In this document: piece after piece, positions 45,195 to 53,000 of the stretch
How positions within the stretch are numbered: position 1 is the first letter of the stretch
Layout: each line of letters begins with the position of its first letter
Origin: JAPHTQ01 sp050288165
GTDB taxonomy: Bacteria; Pseudomonadota; Gammaproteobacteria; Thiohalomonadales; Thiohalomonadaceae
Length of the DNA: 64,000 bases
Reading direction: 5' to 3'
Assembly: GCA_050288165.1 (NCBI GenBank)
Contig: JBNKDG010000002.1
Span: 62,001 to 126,000 of the forward strand
Program-made: the position numbers and the translations under genes
The notes under the pieces: model-generated
Databases searched by the model: none
What the model saw: only the letters and a program-made list of their open reading frames with translations
Told to the model about the DNA's origin: nothing

Positions 45195-45538
45195 GTGTCG
45201 GAATCCTTGTTATTGCTGGCGGGTTTGTCCGTGTTAGCGCGTTTGGAGGCCCGCTGGCGACGGTAGGGGGCGCGTCGTTCTTTGGCCATGGCGAGGGGGC
45301 TTTGCTGCGGCTCGGGCAGGAGTGCGTCGATGCCGTCGAGGGCGCCCAGCTCACGCAGCACGGAGACGAGGTTTTCGATCTTGCCGCGACCGCTCTCCAG
45401 CGCCTGGATGGTGCCGACGCTGAGGGCGGTGCGCTCGGCGAGCTGGCCCTGGGTGCGGTTTTTGCGCAGACGCAGGGCGCGCAGGCGGTTGCCTAGCTGC
45501 TCGGCGATCTGGCTGTCGGTAAGGGCATAGTAGTCCAT
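45188..45538 (-). CDS. hipB: HipB-like antitoxin, XRE-family HTH
   Basis: 116 residues. An XRE/HTH_3 domain at residues ~10-70: LGNRLRALRLRKNRTQGQLAE, LSVGTIQALESGRGKIENL. The C-terminal part is basic and polar (RRAPYRRQRASKRANT), probably the flexible segment that contacts HipA. It is the first gene of the leftward hipBA unit and overlaps hipA by 7 bp. A palindrome 40 bp upstream is the likely autoregulatory operator. Confidence 0.88.
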   Translation of the reverse strand: MDYYALTDSQIAEQLGNRLRALRLRKNRTQGQLAERTALSVGTIQALESGRGKIENLVSVLRELGALDGIDALLPEPQQSPLAMAKERRAPYRRQRASKRANTDKPASNNKDSDTW

Positions 45539-45577
45539 GCGGCTGTACCTGTATTTTTGAGTGTTAAGGTGTATTGA

Positions 45578-45592
45578 TGCGTTTAAGACGCA
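45578..45592. promoter_or_regulatory. Candidate HipB operator
   Basis: TGCGT-TTAAG-ACGCA, perfect 5-bp arms around a 5-bp centre, 40 bp upstream of hipB; a half-site-like ATGCGTTAAG occurs again at 45661. HipB proteins repress their own operon through such palindromes. Confidence 0.45.
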
Positions 45593-45781
45593 GGTTTCTG
45601 TGTTTTATAGCACTGGATTGGGGTGGGTGCAAGGGTGGTGGTTATAACACATATAAATTTATGCGTTAAGTGCTGAATCGCTATTCAATATGCGGGAATT
45701 TATGTTTTGTGATGGGTGGCGTTTGGGGGGGGAGGTGTAACGATATGCCCCACTCCCCGTTGAGGGAGTGGGGAAGGGGAT

Positions 45782-47833
45782 TTACTTCACCCGCATGCCC
45801 GGCTCTGCGCCGTCGTCTGGGTTGAGGATGAACAGGTCTTTACCGCCGGGGCCAGCGGCCAACACCATCCCTTCGGAGGTGCCGAAGCGCATTTTGCGCG
45901 GGGCGAGGTTGGCGACCATTACGGTGAGGCGGCCTTCCAGTTGTTCCGGGCTGTAGGCGGATTTGATCCCGGCGAAGACGTTGCGGGTTTCGCCGCCGAT
46001 GTCGAGGGTGAGTTGCAGCAGTTTTTCCGCACCTTCCACATGCTCCGCCTTGATGATGCGGGCGATGCGCAGGTCGAGTTTGGCGAAGTCGTCGATGGTG
46101 ATGGTGTCGGCGATCGGCTCACGCGGTTTCTTCACTTCCGTTTTGGCTGCGGCGGGTTTGGCGGCAGGCGCAGCGGCCTTGGTGGTTTCGCTGGCGTCTT
46201 GCAGCATGGCGTCGATCTTCTCCTTTTCCACCCGCGTCATCAGCGGGGTGAAGTCAGCAATGGTGTGGCCCTGTAGCGGCACGTCGTAGTTGGTCCAGTT
46301 GAGCGGTTTGATGCGCAGGAACGCCTCGGTGTCGGCGGCCAGTTTCGGCAGCACCGGTTTGAGGTAGGTGACCAGAATCTTGAACAGGTTGATGCCCATG
46401 GTGCAGATGTCGTGCACCTCCTGTTCCTTACCGGCTTCCTTGGCCAGTGCCCACGGTTTCTTCTCGTCGATGTACTGGTTGGCCTTGTCCGCCAGCGCCA
46501 TGATCAGGCGCATCGCCTGGCCGTACTGGCGTTTTTCGTAGGCGGTGGCGATCTCCGCACCGGCGTCGATGAATTCCCGGTGCAGCTTCGGTTCCGGGAT
46601 CTCGCTGGCCAGTTTGTTGCCGTATTTTTTGCCGATGAATCCGGCGCAGCGGCTGGCGATGTTGACTACCTTGCCGACCAGATCGGCGTTGACCCGCTGC
46701 TGGAAGTCTTCTAGGTTGAGGTCGATGTCGTCGATGCCGTCGCTCAGTTTGGCGGCGAAGTAGTAGCGCAGGTATTCCGGGTTGAGATGGTTGAGATAGG
46801 TGCGCGCCATGATGAAGGTGCCGCGGGATTTCGACATCTTCGCCCCGTTAATGGTGAGGAAGCCGTGGCAGAAGACCGCGCTGGGCATGCGATAGCCGCT
46901 GCCGCTCAGTTCCGCGGGCCAGAACAGGGTGTGGAAGTAGGCGATGTCCTTGCCGATAAAGTGGTAGACCTCGGCCTTGCTCTCCTTGCTCCAGAAATCG
47001 TCGAACTCCAGGTCGCTGCGTTTGTTGCACAGGTTGCGGAAGCTGGCCATGTAGCCGATCGGCGCGTCGAGCCAGACGTAGAAATATTTGCCCGGCGCAT
47101 CGGGTATCTCGAAACCGAAGTAGGGGGCGTCACGGGAGATATCCCAGTCCTGCAGACCGGCATCGAACCACTCGGCGAGTTTGTTGGCGATCTCCGGCTG
47201 CATGTGCTCGCCCTTGATCCAGTATTTGAGCATCCCCTCGAAATCACCGAGACGGAAGAAGTAGTGCTCCGATTCTTTGGTGATCGGGGTGGCGCCGGAG
47301 ATGGCCGAGACCGGGTTGATCAGGTCGGTGGGTGCATAGGTGGCGCCGCACACTTCGCAGGAGTCGCCGTACTGATCTTCGGCCTTGCACTTGGGGCAGG
47401 TGCCCTTGATGAAGCGGTCCGGCAGGAACATCTCCTTCACCGGGTCGTAGGCCTGGGTGATCACACGGGAGACGATGTGGCCGTTGTCGCGCAGGCGGGT
47501 GTAGATGGTGTTGGCCTGCTCCTGATTCTCCTTCGAGTGGGTGGAGTAGTAGTTGTCGAAGGCGATATGAAAATCGTCGAAGTCGCGTTTGTGCTCCTTG
47601 GCGACGCGGGCGATTAGCTCTTCCGGCTCGATGCCCTCGCTCTGGGCGCGCAGCATGATCGGCGTGCCGTGGGCGTCGTCGGCGCAGACATAGAGGCTGT
47701 TGTGGCCGCGCATTTTCTGGAAACGGTTCCAGATATCGGTTTGGATATACTCCACCAGGTGGCCGAGGTGGATCGGGCCGTTGGCGTAGGGCAGGGCGCT
47801 GGTCAGCAGGATGTCGCGTCGGGTTTGGGCCAT
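45782..47833 (-). CDS. metG: Methionyl-tRNA synthetase
   Basis: 683 residues (E. coli 677). Class I synthetase with the HIGH-type motif PIHLGHLVEYIQTD, a zinc knuckle CPKCKAEDQYGDSCEVCG and KMSKSRGTFIMA; after an Ala/Lys/Pro-rich linker a C-terminal tRNA-binding (EMAP/Trbp111) domain starts at DTITIDDFAKLDLRIARI. Divergent from apbC with ~220 bp between. metG-apbC-dcd is a conserved block; the accessory region lies on its downstream side. Confidence 0.97.
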   Translation of the reverse strand: MAQTRRDILLTSALPYANGPIHLGHLVEYIQTDIWNRFQKMRGHNSLYVCADDAHGTPIMLRAQSEGIEPEELIARVAKEHKRDFDDFHIAFDNYYSTHSKENQEQANTIYTRLRDNGHIVSRVITQAYDPVKEMFLPDRFIKGTCPKCKAEDQYGDSCEVCGATYAPTDLINPVSAISGATPITKESEHYFFRLGDFEGMLKYWIKGEHMQPEIANKLAEWFDAGLQDWDISRDAPYFGFEIPDAPGKYFYVWLDAPIGYMASFRNLCNKRSDLEFDDFWSKESKAEVYHFIGKDIAYFHTLFWPAELSGSGYRMPSAVFCHGFLTINGAKMSKSRGTFIMARTYLNHLNPEYLRYYFAAKLSDGIDDIDLNLEDFQQRVNADLVGKVVNIASRCAGFIGKKYGNKLASEIPEPKLHREFIDAGAEIATAYEKRQYGQAMRLIMALADKANQYIDEKKPWALAKEAGKEQEVHDICTMGINLFKILVTYLKPVLPKLAADTEAFLRIKPLNWTNYDVPLQGHTIADFTPLMTRVEKEKIDAMLQDASETTKAAAPAAKPAAAKTEVKKPREPIADTITIDDFAKLDLRIARIIKAEHVEGAEKLLQLTLDIGGETRNVFAGIKSAYSPEQLEGRLTVMVANLAPRKMRFGTSEGMVLAAGPGGKDLFILNPDDGAEPGMRVK

Positions 47834-48055
47834 GTTCGTTGTTTAACTCGTGCAATTGTTGCTTGAAAAAGTCGGGATACAGTACCAAGTATGCAGTAAT
47901 CTCGCCAGCCGCCGAGCGGTTGGAGCGAGGCTTTATGTGCTTTTGGACCGCATTGTCACGGCTCAGCCGTTTTGTGATAATGCCCGACCCTCACTTTTAA
48001 CAGATATCGAACCGCCGGGGCCGATCTACCCGGCAGTTTCTCAGGAGTAATACCG

Positions 48056-49150
48056 ATGTCAGACGAGACAAAGGCCAAAATCGAAGCGGCGCTGAAAGGC
48101 TATACCGATCCCTATCTGCAGAAGGATCTGGTCTCCGCCGGTTGTATCAAGGGCATCACCGTCGACGGTGACAAGGCGAAGATCGAGGTCAACCTCGGTT
48201 TCCCTGCTGCCGGTTACATCGAAAAGCTGAAGACTGAACTCAAGACCCGTGCCGAAGGTGTGGACGGCGTCAGCAGCGCCGAGGTGAATGTGACGGTGAG
48301 CATCGTCGCCCACTCCGCGCAGAAGGGTGTCAAACACATCCGTGGCGTGAAGAACATCATCGCCGTGGCCTCCGGCAAGGGCGGTGTGGGCAAGTCCACC
48401 ACCTCCGTTAACCTGGCGCTGGCGCTGGCCGCCGAGGGTGCCACCGTCGGTATCCTCGACGCCGACATCTACGGTCCTTCCCAGCCGCGCATGATGGGCC
48501 TCTCCAACATGAAACCCGACTCCCCGGACGGCAAGACCCTGGAGCCGATCGTCAACTACGACGTGCAGTCGATGTCCATCGGCTACCTGATCGAAGAAGA
48601 CACCCCGATGATCTGGCGCGGCCCGATGGTCACCCAGGCGTTGGAACAACTGCTTAATGACACCAACTGGCGTGAGGTGGATTACCTGGTAATCGACCTG
48701 CCGCCGGGTACCGGTGACACCCAGCTGACCCTGGCGCAGAAGGTGCCGGTCTCCGGTGCTGTGATCGTCACCACCCCGCAGGACATCGCCCTGCTCGACG
48801 CACGCAAGGCCTACAAGATGTTCGAGAAGGTGGAAGTGCCGGTGCTGGGCGTGGTGGAAAACATGTCCATCCACATCTGCTCCAAGTGCGGCAACGAAGA
48901 GCGTATCTTCGGTGAAGGCGGCGGGCAGAAGATGTCGGAAGAGTACGGCATCGATTTCCTCGGCGCGCTGCCGCTGGATATCACCATCCGTGAAGAGGCC
49001 GATGCGGGCAAACCGACCGTGGTGGCCGATCCGGAAGGTCGTATCGCCGAGATCTACCGCGATATCGCCCGTCGTACCACGGCCAAGCTCTCTTTGAATG
49101 CCAAAGATTACAGTGCGAAGTTCCCGAAAATCGTGATTGCTAACGATTGA
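48056..49150 (+). CDS. apbC: Fe-S cluster carrier ATPase, Mrp/ApbC family
   Basis: 364 residues. An N-terminal DUF59/MIP18-like domain (residues ~5-85) and a deviant Walker A P-loop ATPase domain (ASGKGGVGKSTTSVNLALAL, DADIYGPSQPRMMG, LPPGTGDTQLT); the CxxC at HICSKCGNEERIFGEGGG bridges a [4Fe-4S] cluster at the dimer interface. It delivers Fe-S clusters to apoproteins, such as those of Rnf, Nth and EpmB here. Start ATG at 48056 after AGGAGTAATACC. Confidence 0.96.
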   Translation: MSDETKAKIEAALKGYTDPYLQKDLVSAGCIKGITVDGDKAKIEVNLGFPAAGYIEKLKTELKTRAEGVDGVSSAEVNVTVSIVAHSAQKGVKHIRGVKNIIAVASGKGGVGKSTTSVNLALALAAEGATVGILDADIYGPSQPRMMGLSNMKPDSPDGKTLEPIVNYDVQSMSIGYLIEEDTPMIWRGPMVTQALEQLLNDTNWREVDYLVIDLPPGTGDTQLTLAQKVPVSGAVIVTTPQDIALLDARKAYKMFEKVEVPVLGVVENMSIHICSKCGNEERIFGEGGGQKMSEEYGIDFLGALPLDITIREEADAGKPTVVADPEGRIAEIYRDIARRTTAKLSLNAKDYSAKFPKIVIAND

Positions 49151-49185
49151 TGGGATGCCCCGAGCGGGCAAACTCCTTATAATAG

Positions 49186-49223
49186 CGGCGGGTCCCGGAG
49201 AAACAGGGGCCCGCCGTTTTTTT
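49186..49223 (+). terminator. Rho-independent terminator between apbC and dcd
   Basis: CGGCGGG-T-CCC pairs with GGGG-CCCGCCG (49206-49216) and is followed by seven T. It lies 36 bp after the apbC stop and 23 bp before dcd, so dcd needs its own promoter or read-through. Confidence 0.85.
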
Positions 49224-49245
49224 ATCCGCAGAAGAAAGGGTGAGG

Positions 49246-49812
49246 ATGAGCATTAAATCGGACAAGTGGATCCGCCGCATGGCGGAGCAGGAAGGCATGA
49301 TCGAGCCGTTCGAGGCCGGTCAGGTACGCGAGGCCAACGGTGGCCGCATTGTCTCCTACGGGACTTCCAGCTACGGCTACGACGTGCGCTGCGCCGACGA
49401 ATTCAAAATCTTCACCAACATCAATTCGGCCATCGTCGACCCCAAGGCCTTCGACCAGAACAGCTTTGTCGACGTCAAATCCGATGTCTGCATTATCCCG
49501 CCCAACTCTTTCGCCCTGGCGCGCACCGTGGAGTATTTCCGCATCCCGCGCAGCGTGCTGACCGTCTGCCTCGGCAAATCGACCTACGCCCGCTGCGGCA
49601 TCATCGTCAACGTCACCCCGCTGGAGCCCGAGTGGGAGGGGCACGTCACTCTGGAGTTTTCCAACACCACGCCGCTGCCCGCCAAGATCTACGCCAACGA
49701 AGGCGTGGCGCAGATGCTGTTCTTCGAATCCGACGAAGTGTGTGATACCTCGTACAGGGATCGCGGCGGCAAGTATCAGGGGCAGCGTGGTGTCACTCTG
49801 CCCAAGACCTGA
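49246..49812 (+). CDS. dcd: dCTP deaminase
   Basis: 188 residues. Deaminates dCTP to dUTP, supplying dUMP for thymidylate synthase. The conserved segments are SYGTSSYGYDVRCADEFKIF, FALARTVEYFRIP, GKSTYARCGIIVNVTPLEPE (catalytic Glu nearby) and CDTSYRDRGGKYQGQRGVTLPK. The ATG at 49246 (MSIKSDKWIRRMAE) is the family's start; an upstream in-frame GTG is less likely. Confidence 0.96.
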   Translation: MSIKSDKWIRRMAEQEGMIEPFEAGQVREANGGRIVSYGTSSYGYDVRCADEFKIFTNINSAIVDPKAFDQNSFVDVKSDVCIIPPNSFALARTVEYFRIPRSVLTVCLGKSTYARCGIIVNVTPLEPEWEGHVTLEFSNTTPLPAKIYANEGVAQMLFFESDEVCDTSYRDRGGKYQGQRGVTLPKT

Positions 49813-49813
49813 A

Positions 49814-49954
49814 GAACCTCTGACTAAGTGGCTACGCGGGCGATCTGCTGCGTTGCGCGGTGCTCGCTCCCTCGCCTACCTACGTGGTATGTCTCGGTCG
49901 CTGCGCGCCGTGCGCCTTGCATCTCATCCCGCTCGCGCACTTTTTCAGAGGTCC
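49814..49954. repeat. MITE-like element with GRACCTCTGA terminal repeats
   Basis: The left end GAACCTCTGA (49814-49823) and right end TCAGAGGTCC (49945-49954) are inverted partners with one mismatch. The inside is GC-rich (GTGCTCGCTCCCTCGCC, GTCGCTGCGCGCC) with internal inverted symmetry and no gene. Elements of this look are dispersed in several gammaproteobacteria. It lies between dcd and the glycosyltransferase operon. Confidence 0.6.
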
Positions 49955-50022
49955 ACTAAGGGCGTCAACGTTGCGTTTAACCCGGTGGCATCGGCCACGA
50001 CAAGAATAACAACGGTGTTTCC

Positions 50023-51546
50023 ATGTTCGCCACGCTGATGCGCCATTTCATGCCTTTTCCCCGCTGGCTCACCGTGCTGGTGGCGATCAGCCTGCTCGGC
50101 AATATCTGGGCACTGTTCTCCTTTAACCTGCTTCCCGACGAGGCTTACTACTGGGTGTGGTCACAACGACCGGAACTGAGTTACTACGATCACCCGCCGC
50201 TGGTTGGCTGGTTGATGTGGCCCTTCACCGAGCTGTTCGGTAATGGCGTGGTGGTGGTGCGTTCCCAGGCGATACTCTCCTGGCTGGTCGGTGCGGTGGT
50301 CGGTTACGACCTGGCCCGCCGTCTCTACGACGACCCGCAGGCCGGTGCGCTGGCGGTGCTGGTCTGGAGCAGCCTGCCGATCGTGCAGGTCGGTTTCCAC
50401 ATTGTTACTCCCGACAGTTCGCTGATCATCTTCACTTGGCTGGTCTACTACTTCGCCTACCTGGCGGTGGCGGAGCGCAAGTCGTTGTTGTGGCTGGCAG
50501 TGGGTGCGGCGGTCGGTCTGACTATGTTGGCCAAGTATCCGGCGGTGCTGGTGTTGGGTGGGCTCTTCTTCACCCTGATCTTCAGCCGCGAAGGACGCGC
50601 GCAACTGGCGACGCCGTGGCCGTGGCTGGGTGCCGGGCTGGCGCTGCTGCTGTTTATGCCGGTGGTGATCTGGAATGCGCAGCACGACTGGATCTCCTTT
50701 GCCTTCCAGTTTTCCCACGGGGTGAAAGAGAAGGTCTCCGGATCGGCTTTCGAGCTGTTTATGCTGTTTCTTGGCGGGCAGTTACTGGTGCCGATGCCGT
50801 GGAGTTTTGTCGCCATGCTCTGGGCCAGTTTTCGTCCCGGCAAAATGGATTCCTACAACCATCTGCTGTTCGGTTTCGGCTTCTGGACGCCGCTGGCGAT
50901 CTTCGGCCTGGCGGGACTGACGACTACCAGTGCTGCCAACTGGCCCGAGACCGCCTATGTACCGGGCACTATCCTGCTGGCGGGATTGTTGTGGCGCTGG
51001 ATTTTCTACGACAACGATATCGTCAGCCGCGGCAAGGTGGCGACCGTTTCGATACTGATGCTGATCGGTGTCGCCGTGATCGATATGTTGCGCTTCCCGG
51101 CGATCTTCTCCTGGTTCGGTCTGGAGGAGAGTAAACAGCGCACCCAGTTGAGTCAGAGTTATGGCTGGGAGGCGGTGCAGGAGGAGTTGCGCGCACAGTT
51201 GCCTGCTATTGATGCGCGTTATGGCGAGCACTGCACCATCCTCACCGATAACCATGCCCGTGCGGGAATGGTGGCGTGGTTGCTGAACGAGCCCTATCGG
51301 GTGAATGTAACACTCGATACCCGTATCAATCAGTACAACCTGTGGAATCGAGAGACGCCGCCGGAAAAGGCCTGCCTGTTTCTTGCCAAGTATGACTCGG
51401 ATAGCTGGCAGAAGGATCGAATACCGACAACGGTTTCGTTACCTGAAGGAAAGTGGTTGCGCATTAAGCTGCTGGAAGTGAATAACCCGGATCACACCAC
51501 CTCCTGGTTCGGTTTCTTTCTGCCGGACACGGTATCGACGCAATGA
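50023..51546 (+). CDS. Polytopic glycosyltransferase, ArnT/PMT (GT39/GT83) type, copy 1
   Basis: 507 residues, about eleven membrane segments. LLPDEAYYWVWSQRPELSYY followed by DHPPLVGW is the acidic first-loop motif of ArnT-like and PMT-like transferases that use polyprenyl-phosphate sugars; the C-terminal ~150 residues are a soluble periplasmic domain (HCTILTDNHARAGM, DTRINQYNLW). It should move a sugar or aminoarabinose-like residue to a lipid or protein outside the inner membrane. It overlaps the next gene, a paralogue, by 4 bp (ATGA), in a four-gene operon. Acceptor and donor are unknown. Confidence 0.85.
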   Translation: MFATLMRHFMPFPRWLTVLVAISLLGNIWALFSFNLLPDEAYYWVWSQRPELSYYDHPPLVGWLMWPFTELFGNGVVVVRSQAILSWLVGAVVGYDLARRLYDDPQAGALAVLVWSSLPIVQVGFHIVTPDSSLIIFTWLVYYFAYLAVAERKSLLWLAVGAAVGLTMLAKYPAVLVLGGLFFTLIFSREGRAQLATPWPWLGAGLALLLFMPVVIWNAQHDWISFAFQFSHGVKEKVSGSAFELFMLFLGGQLLVPMPWSFVAMLWASFRPGKMDSYNHLLFGFGFWTPLAIFGLAGLTTTSAANWPETAYVPGTILLAGLLWRWIFYDNDIVSRGKVATVSILMLIGVAVIDMLRFPAIFSWFGLEESKQRTQLSQSYGWEAVQEELRAQLPAIDARYGEHCTILTDNHARAGMVAWLLNEPYRVNVTLDTRINQYNLWNRETPPEKACLFLAKYDSDSWQKDRIPTTVSLPEGKWLRIKLLEVNNPDHTTSWFGFFLPDTVSTQ

Positions 51547-53000
51547 GTCTCTATCAGGCTATTGAACACAATCCGCTTCGCGCCACGCTGGTGGTGCTGG
51601 TGGTCAGTCTGCTGTTGCACCTGCTGGTGATGGGCGGTATCGATCTCGGTGTGGATGAGGCGCACTACGCTCTCTACGGTCTGTTCACAGACTGGAGTTA
51701 TTTCGATCATCCGCCACTGGTCGGCTGGTTGCAGGCGTTGGTGCTGCATTTTTCCACGAGTGAGTTTGCCCTGCGACTCTGGCCGCTGTTTTTTACCGCG
51801 CTGTCGACCTGGCTGCTTTATCGCCTGACTGCCGAACTGTTTCCCGCCGCGCCGCGCTGGACACCTTTTGTTGCGGTGCTGTTGCTCCATTCGGCATTGA
51901 TGTTCCAGTTGCTCGGTGTGGCCATGGTGCCGGAGGTGCCGCTTCTGGCGGCGGGTCTGGCGGCTACGCTGTTTCTCTGGCGGGCGGTGCAGCATAACCG
52001 GTGGCGTGACTGGTTGTTGCTGGGTGTGATGCTCGGACTCGCGGGATTGGCCAAATACACCGCGGTGACATTGGCGCTGGGCACCGTGATGTTTCTGCTA
52101 TGGCAATCGGGTTGGCGTTCGCTGTTCAATCTACGGTTGTGGGGTGCTGCACTGTTGGCAATAGTGCTGGTGTTGCCAGTGTTTTACTGGAATGCGCAGC
52201 ACGACTGGATCTCCTTTGCCTATCAGCTGGGACACGGCCTGCCGGAACGCGATTGGTCGTTGCGGCGTTTTGGATTGGCATTGGCCGGACAGTTTTTTAC
52301 CTATGGCCCCGGCGTTGTTGTTTTCGGCGTCGCAGCCATCGCGGCATTCATGCAGCGCGGTAATGCGGCGGTGCGCCTTTTATTGGCGATGATCCTGCCG
52401 CTGTTTCTGTTGTTACTCTGGGGTGCCGGGCGGGAAGAGACGCTGCCGCACTGGAGCCTGCTGGGTTGGGCGTTGTCGACCCCTCTGGCCGCCTGCTGGA
52501 TCGGCGAACGCCTGAATCGGCGCTGGGTGCGGAACACGGCGTGGGTTTCCGTGGTCTATGCGCTGTTCTTTGTTGGCCTGGTCCACTTCATGTTGTTTGC
52601 GCCGCAGGTGGTGCCGTTCTCGTCGTTGAAACACCCGCTGGCTGATATGCTCGGTTGGCGTGAGGCGGCGCAACATGCGCTGACCTTGCAGCGGCAGCAT
52701 CCACAGAGTGTTCTGTATGTCGGTAATTGGGCCACTGCCAGCCGTATTGCCTGGTATGCGCGACCGGCCACAGTCAAGGTGGCAGATGATCGTTACGATC
52801 AGTTCGATCTCTGGTACGGTAGTCCAAATACGACAGACGCTGCGTTGTTGATCGTTCCCGATTACCTGCAAGGACGCGACAGGTTGAGCGGCGTTGCCCG
52901 TTTCGACCAATGTGCCGAACAGGATCAATTTGAGTTCCGCCTGAGGGATAAGCCGGTACACCGTTTTAACTACTATCTTTGCCGCGGATACCATGGATAA
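51543..53000 (+). CDS. Polytopic glycosyltransferase, ArnT/PMT (GT39/GT83) type, copy 2
   Basis: 485 residues, polytopic, clearly related to the preceding gene: DLGVDEAHYALYGLFTDWSY with FDHPPLVGW and the shared internal WNAQHDWISFA block (FYWNAQHDWISFAYQLGHG). Its soluble C-terminal part is shorter (SVLYVGNWATASRIAWYARP). Tandem duplication and divergence are evident. It overlaps the copy-1 stop by 4 bp and the PAP2-fusion start by 8 bp, so the three are translationally linked. Distinct acceptors or donors for the two copies are likely but not shown. Confidence 0.85.
   Translation: MSLYQAIEHNPLRATLVVLVVSLLLHLLVMGGIDLGVDEAHYALYGLFTDWSYFDHPPLVGWLQALVLHFSTSEFALRLWPLFFTALSTWLLYRLTAELFPAAPRWTPFVAVLLLHSALMFQLLGVAMVPEVPLLAAGLAATLFLWRAVQHNRWRDWLLLGVMLGLAGLAKYTAVTLALGTVMFLLWQSGWRSLFNLRLWGAALLAIVLVLPVFYWNAQHDWISFAYQLGHGLPERDWSLRRFGLALAGQFFTYGPGVVVFGVAAIAAFMQRGNAAVRLLLAMILPLFLLLLWGAGREETLPHWSLLGWALSTPLAACWIGERLNRRWVRNTAWVSVVYALFFVGLVHFMLFAPQVVPFSSLKHPLADMLGWREAAQHALTLQRQHPQSVLYVGNWATASRIAWYARPATVKVADDRYDQFDLWYGSPNTTDAALLIVPDYLQGRDRLSGVARFDQCAEQDQFEFRLRDKPVHRFNYYLCRGYHG

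Noticed and set aside
45748..45773. CCCCACTCCC / GGGAGTGGGG hairpin after metG as terminator
   Set aside because: Strong stem, but no T-run on the metG side; may be a repeat or a weak terminator, not listed.
48059..49171. 370-codon open frame antisense to apbC
   Set aside because: Shadow of apbC; composition dominated by H, V, D and G typical of antisense frames.
49742..50038. 98-codon plus-strand frame after dcd
   Set aside because: Runs through the inverted-repeat element and out of frame over dcd; no coding signs.
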